Of a DNA stretch of 18,045 nt, positions 15,758 to 18,045 are shown piece after piece. Both the position numbers and the translations under genes were made by a program. A model generated the notes under the pieces. That model was not told where the DNA came from. It made no database searches and saw only the letters and a program-made list of their open reading frames with translations. Position 1 is the first letter of the stretch. Each line of letters begins with the position of its first letter. The DNA is from JAEUIZ01 sp046155605 (GTDB lineage Bacteria; Planctomycetota; Phycisphaerae; Phycisphaerales; UBA1924), in NCBI GenBank assembly GCA_046155605.1, contig JBJXFQ010000058.1:1-18045 (forward strand), in the 5' to 3' direction.

Positions 15758-16911
15758 ATGGAAGAGATATTCATCGACGTGCGGAACACGCGGGCGCAGT
15801 ACCAGCGGGCGCTCGCGCGGTTCAACACCGATCAGACAATCAGCGATCACAACCGCGAGCTCGTGCTCGCTTTCGTGCGCGACGCGGCCTTGGGCAAGAC
15901 GCTCCCGGGCCGCGGCAAGAAGCGCATCGGGCCGTCGCGGCTGCTCTCGTACCTGTACCGGCTCCATCCGCTCATGCAGTTCTGCGGCAAGGATCTGGAT
16001 GCTCTCACCCAGACAGACCTGGAGCGATTTGTCGAGGGGCTCGACAACGACCAGATCCGAGCGCGGTCCACAAGGCTCCGCGGCGGGGTTCGCCGCGACA
16101 TCGATGCGGTGCTCAGCCCTCGGTACAAGGTCGATATCAAGATCACGGTCAAGAAGTTCTACAAGTGGCTGCTCGGCGGCTCGCGCACCTTCCCGCCCTT
16201 GGTCGAGTGGATCGACACCTACATGGAACCCAAGGAAGTGCCAGCGCTAACCGTGGCCGAGGTCGAACGCCTCGTGGACCGCTGCCGTCTGCCTGTGCAT
16301 CGCGCCCTCGTGCAGGTTCTCTTCGACGGCGGGTTCCGTATCGGCGAACTTTTGAATGTCCGCCTGCGGCACGTCTGGGTGAAGGAGCTCGAAGGCGGGG
16401 TCCGCTGCTTCTGTTTGCGTGCCCCGTTCTCCAAGACGCTGCGGCGAACCGTCATCCTGCCACTGGAGATGACGAGGCGGACGCTGACACGCTGGCTCGA
16501 AGATCATCCGGCCAGGCCTGTAGTTCAACCCGACGGAACGCTCAAGGCCGATGATCCCGAGTCGCCCCTCTTCCCGCTCACGGACAACGCGATCCGTCTG
16601 CATCTCAACCGCGTTGGCCGTGCGGCCCTGGGCAAGCGCGTCTACCCGCATCTTCTGCGGCACACCTCGGCGACGTTCTGGTGCAACCGATTGCCCTACT
16701 TCGTCTTCTGCAAGCGCTTCGGCTGGACGATGACGAGCAAGATGCCGCAGCGGTACATCGACCGCGAGGGCGTCGACAAGCTCCGGGTCGCCGAGCTCTA
16801 CCACCAGCAGGAGCGTGAGCGCGTGGGCCGCGAGAACGAGAGGCTGCGGACGCGCTCGTTGCCAAAGGCGATGAGACGAACAACCGGATGCCGCAACGCT
16901 GGGCCGCGTGA
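15758..16911 (+). CDS. Tyrosine recombinase, frame disrupted near C-terminus
   Basis: The gene has an N-terminal SAM-like core-binding domain (about 1-165, including HNRELVLAFVRDAALGKTL and KVDIKITVKKFYKWLLGG), then the catalytic domain. Catalytic residues are Arg194 in GFRIGELLNVRL, Lys226 in SKTLRRTVILP, His298 and Arg301 in HLLRHTSATF, a Trp in RFGWTM where a second His is common, and the nucleophile Tyr333 in MPQRYIDREG. All are present, so it should cut and join DNA. After about residue 360 the frame loses coding character. From 16834 the -1 frame reads EREAADALVAKGDETNNRM and ends at TGA 16909-16911, which looks like the true C-terminus. An extra AG in GAGAGG (about 16838-16843) would explain the shift. 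Without it the frame runs on into the methyltransferase. The shift lies after the nucleophile, so activity may survive. It is probably the integrase of a genetic island. Confidence 0.85.
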
Positions 16912-16985
16912 TCGACATGGGCCCCGCTGCGCAACTGCCGCAAGCTCTAAATATCACGATGCCTTTCGTGTGGCATGGGCTCTGA
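16908..16985 (+). CDS. Tiny ORF overlapping the recombinase stop
   Basis: GTG 16908 overlaps the inferred recombinase stop (GTGA) and opens a 25-residue frame beginning MIDMGPAAQLPQALNITM and ending at TGA 16983-16985. Composition looks coding, and the frame is open upstream only to about 16874. It overlaps the next tiny ORF by 11 bases. The two together may be one small DNA-binding protein broken by a shift. No family can be assigned, and chance is a real alternative. Confidence 0.25.
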   Translation: MIDMGPAAQLPQALNITMPFVWHGL

Positions 16986-17085
16986 CGAGGAACGGATCGA
17001 TGAGGACGGCGTCCTCTGGCTCGGGAGCCGCGAGTCGCTCGAGGCTTGGAAGGACTACAAGAAGCGGCGGGCGATCGTGGCGTGA
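16975..17085 (+). CDS. Small acidic/basic ORF, possibly excisionase-like remnant
   Basis: ATG 16975 opens a 36-residue frame: MGSDEERIDEDGVLWLGSRE, then SLEAWKDYKKRRAIVA. The acidic head and the final helix with an RESLEAW...KRR pattern recall the C-terminal end of small helix-turn-helix excisionases, which often sit beside an integrase. Third positions are G/C-rich, as in real genes here. No clear ribosome site is visible, so it could be translated by coupling or be the second half of the preceding tiny ORF after a frameshift. It ends 28 bases before the methyltransferase start. Confidence 0.4.
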   Translation: MGSDEERIDEDGVLWLGSRESLEAWKDYKKRRAIVA

Positions 17086-17113
17086 GCAGCGGAAGCGCAG
17101 CAGGAGGAACGGC

Positions 17114-17935
17114 GTGAGCCTCGAGCTCGATCGCGTCTACGCGCTCGAGGCCCGTGATGGGCTCAGGCAGTTGGACGATGACTCGGTGGATTGTGTCGTG
17201 ACCTCGCCGCCGTATTGGGCGGTCCGGACGTACTCAGTTGAGCCAACTGCCTGGGCAGATGGTGCAACGACAGTGCTCGGCTTGGAACCGTCCATCGATA
17301 TATATCTCGATCATCTCCTCGAGGTGTTCACAGAAGTACGCCGAGTGCTCAAGCCCTCGGGCACGCTGTGGGTCAACCTCGGCGACGTCTATGCCAGCGG
17401 CACCAGATCGCGCGTGCGTGGACCGCTGCACGGGCTGATGCCGGTTCCTTCGGATGACGCCTTCAGGGCGCTCCCGGACAAAACGCTCTGCCTCATCCCT
17501 TCGAGGTTCGCCCTGCGCATGGTCGAATCAGGATGGACGCTGCGGAACACGATCGTCTGGCACAAGCCCAACTTCCTCCCCGCGAGTGTGCGGGACCGAT
17601 TCGCCTGCTCCTGGGAGCCGATCTATCTCTTCGCCAAGTCTGAGCGGTACTTCTTTGACATGGACGCGGTGCGAGCGCCGCACCGCTCGGCGAACCGCGC
17701 GGGGTCGTCGAAGCGCTGGCGGATCCCGGGGTCGTACGACCCCAGGGGCAAGAACCCCGGCGATGTCTGGCTGGTCGCCACCCGGGGCGAGGGGCAGTCG
17801 CATCCAGCCCCCTACCCCGAGCGCCTCTGCGAGCGGCCGATCCTGGCCGGGTGTCCTATCGGTGGCTTGGTCGTGGATCCCTTTGCCGGCTCGGGGACGA
17901 CCTGCGTCGGGGCCAAGCGGCTAGGCTGTGTCTGA
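17114..17935 (+). CDS. DNA methyltransferase (N4-cytosine or N6-adenine), C-terminus lost to IS
   Basis: GTG 17114 is preceded by a perfect AGGAGG with a 6-base spacer and starts MSLELDRVYALEARDGLRQL, typical of the family, so this is the true start even though the frame is open further upstream. It is a beta-class enzyme: catalytic motif TSPPYW (residues 30-35) comes before the AdoMet-binding motif DPFAGSGTT (255-263). Between them lie LWVNLGDVY, NTIVWHKPNFLP and WEPIYLFAKSERYFF, standard for this class. SPPYW favours N4-cytosine, but N6-adenine enzymes of this group cannot be excluded. No target-recognition domain is obvious. After AKRLG the reading runs into the second IS and stops at TGA 17933-17935 (273 residues). 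The last 20-50 residues that normally follow motif I are missing, so activity is doubtful. No restriction enzyme gene is visible; it may be orphan, or its partner may lie beyond the IS. Confidence 0.88.
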   Translation: MSLELDRVYALEARDGLRQLDDDSVDCVVTSPPYWAVRTYSVEPTAWADGATTVLGLEPSIDIYLDHLLEVFTEVRRVLKPSGTLWVNLGDVYASGTRSRVRGPLHGLMPVPSDDAFRALPDKTLCLIPSRFALRMVESGWTLRNTIVWHKPNFLPASVRDRFACSWEPIYLFAKSERYFFDMDAVRAPHRSANRAGSSKRWRIPGSYDPRGKNPGDVWLVATRGEGQSHPAPYPERLCERPILAGCPIGGLVVDPFAGSGTTCVGAKRLGCV

Positions 17936-18045
17936 CGGATCGCCCGGGGCCAGGAGGCGGAGGTATCGGCGGATGATGGCCAGGTCGAGGAACGCCTGGA
18001 AGTTCACCGCGAGCTTGTCGTAGCGGGTGCCGACGCGGCGGTTCT
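17921..18045 (-). CDS. Transposase C-terminal fragment, IS5-like
   Basis: The minus strand reads NRRVGTRYDKLAVNFQAFLD, then LAIIRRYLRLLAPGDPSDTA and TAG. The segment RR-V-TRYDKLAVNF is the characteristic C-terminal end of IS5-type DDE transposases. Only 40-41 codons are inside the window. The stop TAG falls in the CTAG that I take to be target DNA, and the final Ala codon is completed by that target. Confidence 0.75.
   Translation of the reverse strand, partial: NRRVGTRYDKLAVNFQAFLDLAIIRRYLRLLAPGDPSDTA
17925..18045 (-). mobile_element. End of a second IS5-type element, continues past window
   Basis: Sequence after the CTAG at 17921-17924 begins GCTGTGTCTGACGG and encodes a transposase C-terminus on the minus strand. 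CTAG fits the YTAR targets favoured by IS5-group elements, so I place the IS edge at about 17925 (uncertain by a few bases). The end sequence differs from that of the 6572 element, so it is a different IS. The other end and its matching repeat lie outside the window. Confidence 0.65.

Noticed and set aside
15758..17935. Single recombinase-methyltransferase fusion gene
   Set aside because: Not annotated as one gene because the linker looks non-coding in this frame, a better C-terminus exists in the -1 frame, and the methyltransferase has its own strong ribosome site.

Overview
The window is GC-rich DNA with GC-biased third codon positions and reads as one contiguous stretch of a Gram-negative chromosome. 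A giant secreted YD/RHS protein, a compact type II secretion-like operon and GC-rich IS5-family elements together would fit a planctomycete (for example Phycisphaerae) or a similar environmental lineage. No rRNA or other marker gene is present, so this placement is an inference.

Layout. (1) Positions 1-6333, minus strand: one uninterrupted reading frame of 2111 codons for an exported RHS/YD-repeat protein, running off the left edge, so its C-terminal end is not visible. (2) About 6572-7445: a complete IS5-family (IS427-like) insertion sequence, with its transposase split over two frames at a run of seven G. It sits between the divergent RHS gene and a plus-strand gene. (3) 7618-8286: an unrecognised small exported helical protein with its own promoter candidate. 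(4) 8588-15476: six genes in one direction, a secretin (GspD-like), a secretion ATPase (GspE-like), GspC-like, GspL-like and GspM-like bitopic membrane proteins, and a TPR lipoprotein. The last four junctions are all 4-base ATGA overlaps. This would give an outer-membrane channel, a cytoplasmic motor, an inner-membrane platform joining them, and a lipoprotein that may serve as pilotin or assembly factor. GspF and the pseudopilins are not in the window. (5) 15758-17935: a mobile or accessory module with a tyrosine recombinase, one or two tiny ORFs, and an N4/N6 DNA methyltransferase. The recombinase and methyltransferase happen to lie in one frame with no stop between them, but local coding signals indicate separate genes and a frame disruption at the recombinase C-terminus. 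(6) About 17924-18045: the end of a second IS5-type element on the minus strand, which cuts off the methyltransferase just after its AdoMet-binding motif.

Most notable points: the tightly coupled D-E-C-L-M-TPR operon with glycine-rich insertions in both secretin and ATPase; the recombinase/small-ORF/methyltransferase module with its frame switch; a transposase stop codon apparently supplied by the CTAG target site; and a Shine-Dalgarno sequence held in a hairpin loop in the first IS. I see no CRISPR array, tRNA or rRNA.
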